Positions 35,594 to 44,165 of a DNA stretch of 64,000 nt are shown piece after piece. Where the stretch lies: assembly GCF_019656655.1 (NCBI RefSeq), contig NZ_BPMV01000001.1, positions 2,480,001 through 2,544,000 of the forward strand. Direction: 5' to 3'. The notes beneath the pieces were generated by a model. That model saw nothing but the letters and a program-made list of their open reading frames with translations. It searched no databases and had not been told where the DNA came from. Within the stretch, counting starts at the first letter, position 1. Each line of letters starts with the position of its first letter. This DNA comes from Tsukamurella sp. TY48. GTDB lineage: Bacteria; Actinomycetota; Actinomycetes; Mycobacteriales; Mycobacteriaceae. Both the position numbers and the translations under genes were made by a program.

Positions 35594-36829
35594 GTGACTG
35601 AGGCCCATGCACCGTCGGTGCGCCACCGCCTGACTCGGATGACGGGGCGCGACCCCGAAGAAGAGGGGCGCACCGCCACCACGCTGGAACTGTTCTTCGA
35701 CCTCACCTTCGTGGTGGTCTTCTCCCTGGCGGGCGTGCAACTGGCCGATGCCGTCGCGGAGGCGCATTACTTCACGGCCTTCCTGGGCTTCGGGTTCTGC
35801 GCCTTCGCGGCGATCTGGGCATGGATCAACTTCACCTGGATGGCCTCGGCGTTCGACACCGACGACTGGCTCTTCCGCGTGGTCACCATGCTGCAGATGC
35901 TGGGCGTCTGCATCATCGGCCTCGGCGTGGCGCCCTTCTTCGAGTCGATCACCGCCGGCCACACGCCCGATAACGGCGTGATCGTGCTGGGCTACGTGAT
36001 CATGCGCGTGGCGATGCTGGCGCAGTGGACGCGGGTGGCGATCCAGTCGCCGCAGTACCGTCAGGCCGCGATCACCTACATCGTGGCCATCGTGATCGCC
36101 CAGATCGGCTGGATCTTCACCGCTCTCGCGCCGCTCACCCTGGGGCAGCTCAGCGTGGCCGGCCTACTGCTCTACGTGGTCGAACTCGGCGGCCCGTGGA
36201 TCGCCGAGCGCAAACAGCGCACCCCGTGGAACCCGCACCACATCGCCGAGCGCTACGGCCTGCTCACCATCATCACCCTCGGCGAGGGCGTGGTGGGCAC
36301 CGTGGTCGCCATGCAGGCGCTGGTCAAGGCGCAGGGCTGGAGCTTCGACGTCGGCGTCTTCGGCGTCGCCGCGCTGGCGGTGAACCTCTGCCTGTGGTGG
36401 ATCTACTTCTCCATCCCCGTGGCGCACGCACTCGCGGCGAACAAGGACAAGTGCTTCCCGTGGGGCTACGGCCACATCGTGATCTTCATGGCCGTCGCCG
36501 CCGTGGGCGCGGGCCTGCACGTCGAGGCCCTCGGTGTCTCCCGCGAGGCGCACGTCAGCAACCTCGTGGTCGCCTCGGCGGTAGTGATCCCGGTGGGGAT
36601 CGCCGTGCTCGGAATCGCCGTCATGGACGGCTATCTCACCGGATACGACGGTAAGCGGGCCGTCACCGTCGCGATCACCCTGCTGCTGCTCGGCGCCGGC
36701 CTGGTAGCGGTGCACTACGGCGCCACCCCGCTCGCCGTGGTGGTGTGGAGCGCCGTCGCCCTCGTGGTGCAGGTGCTCGCCGAAGAGTTCTGGTCCAGCT
36801 CACGCCGGGCGGAGCGACTGGCGGCCTGA
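35594..36829 (+). CDS. Low temperature requirement protein A (LtrA) family membrane protein
   Basis: The 411-aa protein has about ten to twelve membrane segments and the LtrA hallmark near its N-terminus, TLELFFDLTFVVVF (about residues 30-43), plus ERYGLLTIITLGEGVVG in the middle. The biochemical role of LtrA proteins is unknown. GTG 35594 has a strong SD (GGAGGAGAA). It ends 1 nt from the convergent PPK2 gene. Confidence 0.9.
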   Translation: MTEAHAPSVRHRLTRMTGRDPEEEGRTATTLELFFDLTFVVVFSLAGVQLADAVAEAHYFTAFLGFGFCAFAAIWAWINFTWMASAFDTDDWLFRVVTMLQMLGVCIIGLGVAPFFESITAGHTPDNGVIVLGYVIMRVAMLAQWTRVAIQSPQYRQAAITYIVAIVIAQIGWIFTALAPLTLGQLSVAGLLLYVVELGGPWIAERKQRTPWNPHHIAERYGLLTIITLGEGVVGTVVAMQALVKAQGWSFDVGVFGVAALAVNLCLWWIYFSIPVAHALAANKDKCFPWGYGHIVIFMAVAAVGAGLHVEALGVSREAHVSNLVVASAVVIPVGIAVLGIAVMDGYLTGYDGKRAVTVAITLLLLGAGLVAVHYGATPLAVVVWSAVALVVQVLAEEFWSSSRRAERLAA

Positions 36830-36830
36830 A

Positions 36831-37694
36831 TCAGGCCTTCGCCAGCCGCGCCTTCTCGGTCTCCACGTCGAAATCGGCGGGCGGCCAGTCGAGGTTCAGC
36901 TTCTCCAGCGCCTCGATGAGCAGCTCGGTGATCGCCAAGCGCGAGAACCACTTCCGGTCGGCCGGGATGATGTTCCAGGGCGCACCGTCGGTGTTCGTGC
37001 GGTCCAGCATGGCCTGATAGGCCTCCTGGTACTTCGGCCAGTAGCCGCGCTCGTCGATATCGGCGGGGTTGTATTTCCAGTACTTGTCGGGCCGGTCGAG
37101 CCGCTCCTGCAGGCGCTTCTTCTGCTCGTCGAGGGAGACGAACATCGCGCACTTGACGATGGTGGTGCCCGCGGCGATCAGATCGGCCTCGAAGTCGTTG
37201 ATGATGTCGTACCGCGGCTCCCACACCGATGCCGGAACCAGATCGTGCACGCGCACCACCAGCACGTCCTCGTAGTGCGAGCGGTCGAAGACGCCGATCT
37301 GCCCGCCCTGGGGGGTCTGCTTGTGGATGCGCCACAGGAAGTCGTGCGCCAGCTCCTCCTCGGTCGGCTTGCCGAACGAGGCTGCCTTGACGCCCTGCGG
37401 ATCGACCATCCCGATCACGTGCCGCACGATGCCGCCCTTGCCCGCGGTGTCCATCCCCTGGAGCACCAGCAGGATCGAGCGGTGATCGCCCGACCGGCCG
37501 TTCGCGTACAGCAACTCCTGCAATTCGGAGAGCCGCTCACCGCGTTCTGCTAACAGCTGCTCGCCGAGCGCCTTGTCACCGTCGAAACCGGGCTTGCCGC
37601 TCGTGTCGATGTCCGTGACCTGCGAGCCCGCCCGCCACCGCAGTGCCTCCGAGGCCGAGGTGGTCCAGCCGTCCGATCCGCTGTTCTTCGCCAT
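36831..37694 (-). CDS. Second PPK2-family polyphosphate nucleotide phosphotransferase
   Basis: This 287-aa PPK2 has the P-loop GMDTAGKGG (about residues 79-87), the FDRSHYEDVLVVRVH lid and Walker B segment, and YNPADIDERGYWPKYQEAYQ. It belongs to a different branch from the PPK2 at 8689, closer to the polyphosphate:ADP/AMP phosphotransferase group. It starts 6 nt after TAGGGT (37701-37706). The two enzymes may differ in nucleotide preference, as PPK2 branches do in other bacteria. Confidence 0.92.
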   Translation of the reverse strand: MAKNSGSDGWTTSASEALRWRAGSQVTDIDTSGKPGFDGDKALGEQLLAERGERLSELQELLYANGRSGDHRSILLVLQGMDTAGKGGIVRHVIGMVDPQGVKAASFGKPTEEELAHDFLWRIHKQTPQGGQIGVFDRSHYEDVLVVRVHDLVPASVWEPRYDIINDFEADLIAAGTTIVKCAMFVSLDEQKKRLQERLDRPDKYWKYNPADIDERGYWPKYQEAYQAMLDRTNTDGAPWNIIPADRKWFSRLAITELLIEALEKLNLDWPPADFDVETEKARLAKA

Positions 37695-37754
37695 TCCACA
37701 ACCCTAGCCGCACCCTTCCGCCCCTCATGTCGGAGTTTCGGGCAAGATCGACTC

Positions 37755-39080
37755 GTGACGGTGGCAACTGGGGCGACGAAGCCCGAGCGTTCAGGGCCGG
37801 GATCGTCGAGCCCGTTCGGTACTCCGGACGAGGCGAAGCGACGGGACCTGCGCAAGATGAAGGCGGTCGCACTCGGCTTCCTGCTGGGCGCGGCCGTGAT
37901 CTACCTGTTCTGCGAGTACCTCGACACCTACGGCTCCGATCTGCCGATCGCGGGCCCGTGGGTCGGATACGTGAAGGCGGCCGCCGAGGCCGGCATGGTC
38001 GGCGGTTTCGCGGACTGGTTCGCGGTGACGGCGCTGTTCCGGCATCCGCTCGGTATCCCGATCCCGCACACGGCGATCATCAAGAAGAAGAAGGACCAGC
38101 TCGGTGATGCGCTGGGCGGGTTCGTCGAGCAGAACTTCCTGACGCCCGATGTGATCGCGGAGAAGGTGGGCTCGCTCGAACTCACCGACCGCGTGGCCAA
38201 TTGGATGGCCGACCCAGACAACTCGCAGAAGCTGGGCGCCGAGGCGGCGAAGCTGGTCAAGGTGATGAGCGAGGTGCTGCGCGACGAGGACGTCGAGGCG
38301 GTGCTCAACAGCACCATCATCAAGCGGCTCGCCGAGCCCGAGTGGGGGCCGCCGATCGGGCGGCTGGTCGAGACGCTGCTGCAGGAGCAGCGCCACCTGC
38401 CGCTGATCAACCTGCTCGCCGAGCGCGCGCACCACTGGGCCCTCGGGAGCCAGGGCGTGATCGACAAGATCGTCGACACCGACGGTCCGCAGTGGTCGCC
38501 CAAGTTCGTCAACTCGCTGCTGGGGGAGCGGATCTACCGCGAGCTCGTCGAGTTCACGTGGAAGGTGCGCAGCGATCCCGACCACGAGGTGCGGCACGCG
38601 ATGAGCACCTTCCTGTGGGACTTCGCCTCGGATCTGCAGCACGATCCGCGCACCATCGCCAAGGTGGAGGACGTCAAGGCCGAGCTGATGGGGCGCGAGG
38701 AGGTGCGCACCGCGGCGCAGGCCGCCTGGCGCGCAGCCAAGCGGATGATCGAGGCCTCGGTCGAGGACCCCGATTCCACGCTGCGGTCCAAGTTCAGCGA
38801 GTCGGCCGCCCGGTTCGGCGTGCGACTGCGCGACGATCCGTCGCTGCGCGGCAAGGCCGACTACTGGGTGGACCGCTCCGTGCGGCACCTGGTGGCCAAC
38901 TACGCCGGACAGATCACCTCGATCATCACCGACACCGTCGCTCGGTGGGACGTCGACGAGGCCTCCGAGAAGATCGAGCTCCAGGTGGGCCGCGATCTGC
39001 AGTTCATCCGGATCAACGGCACGGTCGTGGGCTCCATTGCGGGACTGCTGATCTACACCGTCACCCAGTTGTTGTTCTGA
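37755..39080 (+). CDS. DUF445 membrane-associated protein
   Basis: A 441-aa protein with a membrane segment at about residues 36-54, the DUF445 signature GGFADWFAVTALFRHPLGIPIPHTAIIKKKKDQLG (spread over about residues 82-116), a long helical soluble region and a C-terminal membrane segment (GTVVGSIAGLLIYTVTQLLF). Family function is unknown. GTG 37755 is preceded by CAAGAT with a 6-nt gap. It diverges from the second PPK2. Confidence 0.88.
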   Translation: MTVATGATKPERSGPGSSSPFGTPDEAKRRDLRKMKAVALGFLLGAAVIYLFCEYLDTYGSDLPIAGPWVGYVKAAAEAGMVGGFADWFAVTALFRHPLGIPIPHTAIIKKKKDQLGDALGGFVEQNFLTPDVIAEKVGSLELTDRVANWMADPDNSQKLGAEAAKLVKVMSEVLRDEDVEAVLNSTIIKRLAEPEWGPPIGRLVETLLQEQRHLPLINLLAERAHHWALGSQGVIDKIVDTDGPQWSPKFVNSLLGERIYRELVEFTWKVRSDPDHEVRHAMSTFLWDFASDLQHDPRTIAKVEDVKAELMGREEVRTAAQAAWRAAKRMIEASVEDPDSTLRSKFSESAARFGVRLRDDPSLRGKADYWVDRSVRHLVANYAGQITSIITDTVARWDVDEASEKIELQVGRDLQFIRINGTVVGSIAGLLIYTVTQLLF

Positions 39081-39092
39081 TTTGCGATCATC

Positions 39093-39136
39093 GTGCTAAC
39101 AAACTGCTTGCAAGAGTTAGCACTCAGTGTTAGCGT
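39093..39136 (+). promoter_or_regulatory. Promoter of the XRE-hbhA operon with GTTAGCAC repeats
   Basis: TTGCAA (39108-39113) and TAGCGT (39131-39136) are 17 nt apart and fit a SigA-type promoter. GTGCTAAC (39093-39100) and GTTAGCAC (39116-39123) form a perfect inverted repeat around the -35, and GTTAGC recurs at 39129-39134. The repeats look like operators, perhaps for the XRE protein itself. Confidence 0.6.
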
Positions 39137-39166
39137 GGTGTCAGCCGCGCAGACGGGAGACCGGAA

Positions 39167-39550
39167 ATGACGGACGAGGCCCAGCCGCAGGAGAAGCCGA
39201 GCGGTTCGGACATCGGCGAGTTCATCCGGGCGCAGCGTCTCGCGGCAGAGGTGTCCATCCGGCAGCTGGCCGAGAAGGCGGGGGTGTCCAACCCGTATCT
39301 CAGCCAGATCGAACGGGGGCTCCGTCGACCGTCCGCTGACGTGCTCGGGCAGATCGCCAAGGCGCTGAGGCTGTCGGCCGAGGTGCTCTACGTGCAGGCC
39401 GGGATCCTCGAGGAACGTGCGGAATCTCCCGTGCGTGACGCGCTGATAGCGGACACGGCCATCAACGAGCGGCAGAAGCAGGCGCTTCTCGATGTCTACG
39501 AGAGCTTCCGCCGCGAGAACGAGACTGCACTGAAGGAGATCCAACCATGA
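39167..39550 (+). CDS. XRE-family regulator (Rv0474 type)
   Basis: The 127-aa protein has a helix-turn-helix (VSIRQLAEKAGVSNPYLSQIERGLRRPS, about residues 30-57) followed by a short helical tail. It holds the position of Rv0474 directly before hbhA and overlaps hbhA by 4 nt, so the two are co-expressed. An SD (GGGAGA) precedes the ATG. Repeats over its promoter suggest autoregulation. Confidence 0.9.
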   Translation: MTDEAQPQEKPSGSDIGEFIRAQRLAAEVSIRQLAEKAGVSNPYLSQIERGLRRPSADVLGQIAKALRLSAEVLYVQAGILEERAESPVRDALIADTAINERQKQALLDVYESFRRENETALKEIQP

Positions 39551-40089
39551 CCGAGCAGAACCTGAAGACCCCGCTCTTCGCGACCATCGGTGCCGGCGAC
39601 TACGCCTACGAGGCCGTCGCCGAGGTCATCGAGAAGCTGCGCGCCGCCGCGACCGACGCGTCGAAGGACTTCGACACCCGCGTCGCCGAGGCCAAGGCCA
39701 AGGTCGAGGAGGCCGCCGGCACCGCGACCGCGAAGCTGACCGACGCCAAGGACGGCCTGCCCAAGGACGTCGACGAGCTGCGCGCCCGCTTCACCTCGGA
39801 CGAGCTGCGCAAGGTCGCCGCCGCCTACATCCAGGTCGCCACCGACATCTACGAGTCCCTCGCCGAGCGCGGCGAGTCGGCCTTCGAGCGGATCAAGTCC
39901 GGCTCGATCGTCGAGGACGCCACCGGCCAGGCCACCAAGGCGTACAACCAGGCCGTCGAGCTGACCGAGTCCTCGCTGGGCCAGGTCGCCGACGCCGCCA
40001 AGCAGGTCGGCGAGCGCGCCGCCAAGCTGGTCGGCCGCGCCGACGAGGAGGCCGCCGAGGCCGCCGACGAGGTCGCGAACAGCAAGTAA
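39547..40089 (+). CDS. hbhA: HBHA-like protein without the lysine-rich tail
   Basis: The 180-aa helical protein matches heparin-binding haemagglutinin over its N-terminal coiled-coil region (ATIGAGDYAYEAVAEVIEKLR). The C-terminus ends in an acidic stretch (RADEEAAEAADEVANSK). The Lys/Ala/Pro repeats that bind heparan sulphate in M. tuberculosis are missing. A cell-surface or lipid-body-like structural role is more likely than adhesion. It is followed by a strong terminator. Confidence 0.85.
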   Translation: MTEQNLKTPLFATIGAGDYAYEAVAEVIEKLRAAATDASKDFDTRVAEAKAKVEEAAGTATAKLTDAKDGLPKDVDELRARFTSDELRKVAAAYIQVATDIYESLAERGESAFERIKSGSIVEDATGQATKAYNQAVELTESSLGQVADAAKQVGERAAKLVGRADEEAAEAADEVANSK

Positions 40090-40112
40090 TCCGCATCACT
40101 GATGTGCGAGCC

Positions 40113-40145
40113 CGGGCGCCCGGCGGCATTGCCGCCGGGCGCCCG
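40113..40145 (+). terminator. Strong hairpin terminator after hbhA
   Basis: A perfect 15-bp GC stem with an ATT loop lies 23 nt after the stop, followed by ACCTTTA. Confidence 0.85.
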
Positions 40146-40162
40146 ACCTTTACCCTGGTGGC

Positions 40163-40462
40163 ATGAACACATTCTGGACGGGCTACTTCACCATGACCAC
40201 GGTCGCGCTGACCGTGGTGCAGCTGCTCGTCGTCGGTGGCGGCCTCTTCGCGCTGTTCCATGCGGCGCGCACCCCGGCGCAGGCGTTCACCGCCGCGAAC
40301 AAGTGGCAGAAGAACTACTGGATCATCACGCTCGTCGTGTGCACCCTCTTCGCGATGGCCTACCTGAACGGCACCGGTGTCATCATCGGGGCGATCGGTT
40401 CGATGGTGTACCTGCTCGACGCCCGGCCCAAGCTCGACGAGGTCCGGCGTCCCCGCTATTGA
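40163..40462 (+). CDS. DUF2516 small membrane protein (Rv0476 type)
   Basis: The 99-aa protein has two to three membrane segments (about residues 12-34, 50-66, 70-84) and a charged C-terminus. It corresponds in place and type to Rv0476 next to hbhA. TACCCT lies 6 nt before the ATG. Function unknown. Confidence 0.85.
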   Translation: MNTFWTGYFTMTTVALTVVQLLVVGGGLFALFHAARTPAQAFTAANKWQKNYWIITLVVCTLFAMAYLNGTGVIIGAIGSMVYLLDARPKLDEVRRPRY

Positions 40463-40486
40463 GTAGAAGTTAGTAGGGTTGGTTCC

Positions 40487-41530
40487 ATGAAGAATTCCAG
40501 CAAGCTCGCTCTCGGCGCCCTGGGCGCCCTGGGAGTCGGTGCGGCCGGCGCCGCTGCGGGTGCAGCGACCTATGTGCTCCGGGCCCCCGCGGTGCCGCAG
40601 GGCGCCAAGCTGATCGAGGACTACGCCGGTCCCCGGGAGGACGGCTTCGTCGTCTCGGGTGACGGCACCCGTCTGCACGTGCGCAGCTGGGGCCCCGTCG
40701 ACGGTCCGGTCGCCGTGCTCGTGCACGGCTGGACCTGCAACGTCGCCAACTTCCCCGGCCAGGTCGAGCACCTGGTCGGCCGCGGCTACCGCGTGGTCAC
40801 CTACGACCAGCGCGGCCACGGCGAATCGGAGCCCGGCGCCTTCGCGTACACCACCGGCGTGCTCGCCGACGATCTGCACGCGGTGCTCGGCGCCGCCGTC
40901 CCCGCCGACCGCAAGGCGCTGCTCGTGGGGCACAGCATGGGCGCCATCACCATCATGGCCTGGGCCGGCAAGTACACCGACGAGGTCGCCGAGCGGGCGC
41001 ACCACGCCGTCCTCGTGTCCACCTACGCGCGCGACGCCGTGCCCGGATTCGTCGGGGCCACCCTGCTCGCGCCCGTGAACCGGCTCGCCCCGCGCTTCGT
41101 GGGCCGCGTCGGCTCGTCGGTGCTCGGATCGCCGATCAAGGTGCGCCACAACCGGCTCCACACCGCCGTCCTGCGCTACACCGCACTGTGCGGCTACTCC
41201 TCGTACGGCGCCGTCCGGTACACCGAGGACATGGTCGCGACCTGTCCCTCCGATGTCCGCGCCGAGTGGGGCCGCGTGCTCGCCGGTCTCGACGTGACCG
41301 ACGGCCTGCAGAAGCTGACCATCCCCACCTCCGTGGTCGTGGGCCAGTTCGACCACCTCACCCCGCCCGCCGACGCCGAGGTCATCGCCGCCGAGCTGCG
41401 TCTCACCGGGCACCTCGACCGGTTCGCCGTGATCCGCGACGCCGGCCACATGCTGCCCATCGAGCAGCCGGAGAAGCTCAACGCCCTCCTCGACTCCATC
41501 GTCGACGAGGAGATCCCCGCGCCCGCGTAG
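40487..41530 (+). CDS. Alpha/beta hydrolase, probably membrane-anchored or exported
   Basis: A 347-aa protein with a hydrophobic N-terminus (LALGALGALGVGAAGAAAGAATYVL), then an alpha/beta-hydrolase fold: VHGWTCN oxyanion strand, YDQRGHGES, nucleophile GHSMGA, Asp in GQFDHLTPP and the GHMLPIEQP His. It may act in the envelope. TAGGGT lies 7 nt before the ATG. It corresponds to no gene at this place in M. tuberculosis. Substrate unknown. Confidence 0.87.
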   Translation: MKNSSKLALGALGALGVGAAGAAAGAATYVLRAPAVPQGAKLIEDYAGPREDGFVVSGDGTRLHVRSWGPVDGPVAVLVHGWTCNVANFPGQVEHLVGRGYRVVTYDQRGHGESEPGAFAYTTGVLADDLHAVLGAAVPADRKALLVGHSMGAITIMAWAGKYTDEVAERAHHAVLVSTYARDAVPGFVGATLLAPVNRLAPRFVGRVGSSVLGSPIKVRHNRLHTAVLRYTALCGYSSYGAVRYTEDMVATCPSDVRAEWGRVLAGLDVTDGLQKLTIPTSVVVGQFDHLTPPADAEVIAAELRLTGHLDRFAVIRDAGHMLPIEQPEKLNALLDSIVDEEIPAPA

Positions 41531-41540
41531 GGATTCAACC

Positions 41541-41600
41541 GTCGAATCTGCGGAATTGTTCAGTTCGAAGCCTCTGGCCGGACAAAACCGCAGTTTCGAC
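41541..41600. repeat. Inverted repeat upstream of the DUF559 gene
   Basis: GTCGAATCTGCGG (41541-41553) and CCGCAGTTTCGAC (41588-41600) pair at 12 of 13 positions. A longer imperfect direct copy of 41570-41606 lies after the gene at 42546-42581, so the gene is bracketed by related sequences. Confidence 0.55.
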
Positions 41601-41634
41601 GACTCGCACCGGCCGCCGCGCTACCGTCGGCGTC

Positions 41635-42543
41635 GTGGGGGAGCTGTTACGCCCCTTCCGCGGCGGGGAGGCACTGGCGGAAGGGCTGTTGACGCGGCGT
41701 GAGCTGCGGTGCCACTACGTCGCCATGTACCCGGGCGTCTACCTGCATCGCGGCATCGCGATCACCGCGAAGAACCGCGCGGAATGCGCATGGCTGTGGT
41801 CGAGGCGCAGGGGAGTGCTGGCGGGACTGTCGGCAGCCGCTGCGCACGGCAGCAAGTGGATCGATGCCGGGCTTCCCGCCGAGCTGCTCCACCGCAATCA
41901 CCGGTCGCCGCCCCTGCTCGGAGTCCACTCCGACGACCTGCATCGCGGAGAAGTGATGCTCTTCGGCGGGATTCGCGCCACCAGCGTCGCCCGGACGGCC
42001 TTCGACCTGGCCCGGTGGCACCCCGTCGACCAGGCGATAGCGCGGATCGACGCGCTCCTCGACGCCAACCCGCAGATCCAGAAGGCCGACATCCTCGCCG
42101 TGGCCGCCGCTCACCCGGGACGACGGGGCACCCGCGGCGTAGCGGGCGTCATCGATCTAGCGGACGCGGGTGCCCAGTCGCCGCGCGAGACGGCGACGCG
42201 GCTGCTCATCGTCCGAGCCGGCTTCCCTCGCCCGACCACGCAGCACCAGGTGTTCGAGGCCGGATACGGACTGGTCGCGCGCCTGGACATGGCGTATCCC
42301 GACTACCGCGTCGCCATCGAGTACGACGGAGACCAGCATTGGCTGGACCGGCGGCAACGCGCGCACGACATCGACCGCTACGAGCGACTCGAGCGGCTCG
42401 GGTGGACCGTCGTCCGCGTGGGCGCCGAACTGCTGGCCGAGCGCCCGCACGAGGTGGTGCGGCGATTGGAACGTAAGCTCCTCGCACGCGGTTGCCCCAA
42501 GACGTGGCCCGCCGCCGTCGATACTGCGAAAATGTACGCCTGA
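41635..42543 (+). CDS. DUF559 domain protein (restriction-endonuclease-like C-terminus)
   Basis: The 302-aa protein has an N-terminal region resembling AbiEi-type antitoxin folds (a helical start, RRELRCHYVAMYPGVYLHR). Its C-terminal DUF559 region (DMAYPDYRVAIEYDGDQHW…RYERLERLGWTVVRV) shows the Glu-Asp-Gln/His pattern of Vsr-like nucleases. GTG 41635 follows TACCGT by 7 nt. Such proteins are common and multi-copy in this group, and their function is unknown. Related repeats flank the gene. Confidence 0.8.
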   Translation: MGELLRPFRGGEALAEGLLTRRELRCHYVAMYPGVYLHRGIAITAKNRAECAWLWSRRRGVLAGLSAAAAHGSKWIDAGLPAELLHRNHRSPPLLGVHSDDLHRGEVMLFGGIRATSVARTAFDLARWHPVDQAIARIDALLDANPQIQKADILAVAAAHPGRRGTRGVAGVIDLADAGAQSPRETATRLLIVRAGFPRPTTQHQVFEAGYGLVARLDMAYPDYRVAIEYDGDQHWLDRRQRAHDIDRYERLERLGWTVVRVGAELLAERPHEVVRRLERKLLARGCPKTWPAAVDTAKMYA

Positions 42544-42579
42544 GGGCCTATCCGCGGACCGAACCGCAGTCTCGGCGAC

Positions 42580-43452
42580 TCAGGAGAAGACGACGGTCTT
42601 GCGGCCGTGGACCAGGACGCGGTTCTCCAGGTGCCAGCGCAGACCGCGGGCGAGGACCACCTTCTCGATATCGCGGCCGCGCAGGACCATGTCGGTGGCC
42701 TCGTCGGAGTGGTCCACGCGGGTCACGTCCTGCTCGATGATCGGGCCGGCGTCGAGGTCGGCGGTCACGTAGTGGCAGGTGGCGCCGATCAGCTTCACGC
42801 CGCGGGCGAAGGCCTGATGGTACGGGCGGGCCCCGATGAACGACGGCAGGAAGCTGTGGTGGATGTTGATCGCCCGGCCGGCCCACTCCTCGCACAGCTC
42901 CGGCGGCAGCACCTGCATGAAGCGGGCCAGCACCACGGCGTCGGGATCCAGCGCGTTGGTCAACCGAGCGACCTCGGCGAAGGCCTGCGACTTGTCCTCG
43001 CCCGCGCCGGGGAAGGGCACGTAGTGGAACGGGATGCCCAGCCGGGACACGAAATCGCCCAGCTCGGGATGGTTGCCGATGACCGCGGCGATGCGCGCGT
43101 CCAGCTCGCCCGTCGCGACCCGCCCGACGAGATCGTGCAGGCAGTGGCCCTCCTTGCTGACCAGCACGACGATGTCCTTGGGGTCCGCGCTGGAGGTCAG
43201 TCGCCACTCCGTCTCGGGGCCGATATCGGCGGCCACCTCCGCGAACCGGGCGCGCAACTCGTCGAGCGGGATCGAGACGCTGTCGGCGCGCACCGCCTGG
43301 CGGGTGAAGAACCAGCCGGTGTCGGGGTCCGAGTGGTAGGCGGCCTCCACGATCCAGCCGCCCACGTCGGCGAGGAAGGTGGAGATCCTCGCGACGATGC
43401 CGGTGGTGTCGGGGCAGCCGAGAGTCAGGACGTAGCGGGTGTCGCGGGTCAC
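42580..43452 (-). CDS. purU: Formyltetrahydrofolate deformylase
   Basis: The 290-aa enzyme hydrolyses 10-formyl-THF to formate and THF, balancing one-carbon pools. It has an N-terminal ACT domain ([17 protein letters not shown]) and a C-terminal formyltransferase-like domain with the catalytic Asn-His-Asp set ([11 protein letters not shown]…[17 protein letters not shown]). Length equals E. coli PurU plus ten. I start at GTG 43452, with GACGAT 7 nt upstream, interlocked with the deoC promoter. Confidence 0.93.
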   Translation of the reverse strand: MTRDTRYVLTLGCPDTTGIVARISTFLADVGGWIVEAAYHSDPDTGWFFTRQAVRADSVSIPLDELRARFAEVAADIGPETEWRLTSSADPKDIVVLVSKEGHCLHDLVGRVATGELDARIAAVIGNHPELGDFVSRLGIPFHYVPFPGAGEDKSQAFAEVARLTNALDPDAVVLARFMQVLPPELCEEWAGRAINIHHSFLPSFIGARPYHQAFARGVKLIGATCHYVTADLDAGPIIEQDVTRVDHSDEATDMVLRGRDIEKVVLARGLRWHLENRVLVHGRKTVVFS

Positions 43453-43458
43453 GACCGG

Positions 43459-43465
43459 TATCGTC
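43459..43465. promoter_or_regulatory. Overlapping divergent -10 boxes of purU and deoC
   Basis: TATCGT on the plus strand (43459-43464) is 7 nt before GTG 43472, and GACGAT on the minus strand (43460-43465) is 7 nt before GTG 43452. Five base pairs are shared. Confidence 0.6.
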
Positions 43466-43471
43466 TCAGAC

Positions 43472-44164
43472 GTGCTCACCCGATCCGAAGTCGCCGCCCT
43501 CGTCGACCACACGCTGCTCAAGCCCGAGGCCACCGAAAGCGCTGCGGCCGCGGCGTACCAGGAGGGGCTGGACCTGGGCGTCTACGCCGTCTGCCTCTCC
43601 CCGTCGATGCTGCCGCTGCGCGTCGCGCTCGACGCGCAGGAGGCGGACCGTCGGGCACCGAAGACCTGCGTGGTGGCCGGATTCCCCTCCGGCAAGCATC
43701 ATTCGCTGATCAAGGCCGCCGAGGCCCGGATGGCGATCGAGGAGGGCGCGCACGAGGTCGACATGGTGATCGACGTGGGCCTCGCGCTCGCCGGGGAACT
43801 GGACCGCGTCTTCGCCGACGTGCTCACCGTGCGCGAGGCGATCGGCGCCGATCCGGTGCTCAAGGTGATCGTCGAATCGGCGGCCCTGCTGGAGTTCGGC
43901 AATGCCGATCTGCTCACCGAGGTGTGCAAGGTGTCGGTCAAGGGCGGTGCCACGTTCGTCAAGACCTCCACCGGGTTCCACCCGTCGGGCGGTGCCAGCG
44001 CGGAGGCCGTGGGCATCATGCGCGCCGCCGTCGGCCCGACGGTGGGCGTGAAGGCCTCGGGCGGCATCCGCACCGCCGATGCGGCCCGCGCGATGATCGA
44101 TGCCGGCGCCAACCGGCTCGGCCTCTCGGGCACCCGCGCGGTGCTCGACGGTTTCCCGGAGTGA
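43472..44164 (+). CDS. deoC: Deoxyribose-phosphate aldolase
   Basis: The 230-aa TIM-barrel enzyme splits 2-deoxyribose 5-phosphate to glyceraldehyde 3-phosphate and acetaldehyde. The Schiff-base lysine is in TFVKTSTGF, the second lysine in VGVKASGGI, and the N-terminal [10 protein letters not shown] block is typical. GTG 43472 is set by the TATCGT box 7 nt upstream; the frame is open further upstream. It keeps the position of Rv0478. Confidence 0.94.
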   Translation: MLTRSEVAALVDHTLLKPEATESAAAAAYQEGLDLGVYAVCLSPSMLPLRVALDAQEADRRAPKTCVVAGFPSGKHHSLIKAAEARMAIEEGAHEVDMVIDVGLALAGELDRVFADVLTVREAIGADPVLKVIVESAALLEFGNADLLTEVCKVSVKGGATFVKTSTGFHPSGGASAEAVGIMRAAVGPTVGVKASGGIRTADAARAMIDAGANRLGLSGTRAVLDGFPE

Positions 44165-44165
44165 C

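Noticed and set aside
39116-39134. CIRCE (HrcA) element suggested by TTAGCACTC
   Set aside because: Only one arm is present; the GAGTGCTAA arm nine nt further on is missing, and the next gene is not a chaperone. The repeats fit an XRE operator better.
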